Positions 5,360-5,414 of a stretch of 5,414 nucleotides of DNA are shown here, piece by piece. The stretch comes from CAZHMN01 sp964533705 (GTDB taxonomy: Bacteria; Electryoneota; B3-LCP): positions 1 through 5,414 of the forward strand of contig CAZHMN010000133.1 in NCBI GenBank assembly GCA_964533705.1. Reading direction: 5' to 3'. Both the position numbers and the translations under genes were made by a program. Each line of letters opens with the position of its first letter. The stretch's first letter is position 1. Below the pieces are notes generated by a model, which saw only the letters and a list, made by a program, of their open reading frames with translations, ran no database searches and was not told the DNA's origin.

Positions 5360-5388
5360 TTGACAATCCAGATAATTTGATTTATATT
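5360..5388 (+). promoter_or_regulatory. Near-consensus sigma70 promoter for a gene beyond the right edge
   Basis: TTGACA (5360-5365) and TATATT (5383-5388) are 17 bases apart on the plus strand, with one mismatch in the -10 box. Transcription would start near 5395. A purine-rich GGGAGAG (5407-5413) close to the end looks like a ribosome binding site, so the start codon of the driven gene probably lies a few bases past the window. An ATG at 5403-5405 is an alternative but lies too close to the expected transcript start. The spacing and boxes match those of the nuoA promoter here. Confidence 0.65.
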
Positions 5389-5414
5389 GACATTAAGTTT
5401 TAATGTGGGAGAGT

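Larger units (their letters stand above)
5048..5414. other. Intergenic region upstream of the response regulator
   Basis: The 5' side of the minus-strand regulator holds three TTGCA motifs (5071, 5085 and 5095), an inverted pair of REP-like hairpins (5124-5194), an unremarkable stretch (5195-5350) and a plus-strand promoter (5360-5388). I found no gene. The short minus-strand frame reading MDARVRGHDM through the first hairpin is a translation of the repeat, not a protein. I could not find a convincing sigma70 or sigma54 promoter for the regulator itself. Confidence 0.6.

Overview
The window looks like a bacterial chromosome segment from a poorly sampled lineage of the Fibrobacterota-Chlorobiota-Bacteroidota (FCB) type, in the broad sense that includes Zixibacteria, KSB1 and Latescibacterota-like phyla. 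The main evidence is a C-terminal secretion-sorting domain of the 'HPNPFNPTT ... GRRV ... LPSGVYIYRL ... KMLLIK' type (2532-2879), together with sigma70-like promoters and palindromic intergenic repeats. The placement is an inference; no rRNA or tRNA gene is present to test it.

Layout from left to right. Positions 1-655 (minus strand) hold the N-terminal half of a low-GC multi-membrane-span protein of the GT87/DUF2029 glycosyltransferase type, which runs off the left edge. Positions 656-879 are AT-rich and non-coding. Positions 880-1368 and 1435-1818 (minus) are nuoB and nuoA, two subunits of respiratory complex I, read from one strong promoter at 1845-1873. Reading the other way are a Nudix hydrolase (1969-2541, plus) and, overlapping its end, a 115-residue orphan piece of a sorting domain (2532-2879, plus). 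Positions 2880-3634 have no convincing gene. They hold degenerate repeats (2999-3084), a small palindrome (3141-3154) and a GC-rich block of strong stems (3182-3433). Positions 3635-5047 (minus) encode a complete NtrC-type response regulator with receiver, sigma54-activating AAA+ and Fis-type helix-turn-helix domains. Positions 5048-5414 are intergenic, with an inverted pair of REP-like hairpins (5124-5194) and a near-consensus sigma70 promoter (5360-5388) for a plus-strand gene just beyond the right edge.

The genes do not form one pathway. NuoA and NuoB belong to proton-pumping NADH:quinone oxidoreductase, but the remaining subunits do not follow nuoB here. The response regulator would need a partner kinase, and none is in the window. 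The parts most worth a second look are the structured block at 3182-3433, a 33-base palindromic insertion that keeps the reading frame inside the sorting domain (2709-2741), and the REP-like pair at 5124-5194, whose two copies differ by compensatory stem changes. I found no CRISPR array, transposase, phage gene or clear multi-gene novel system.
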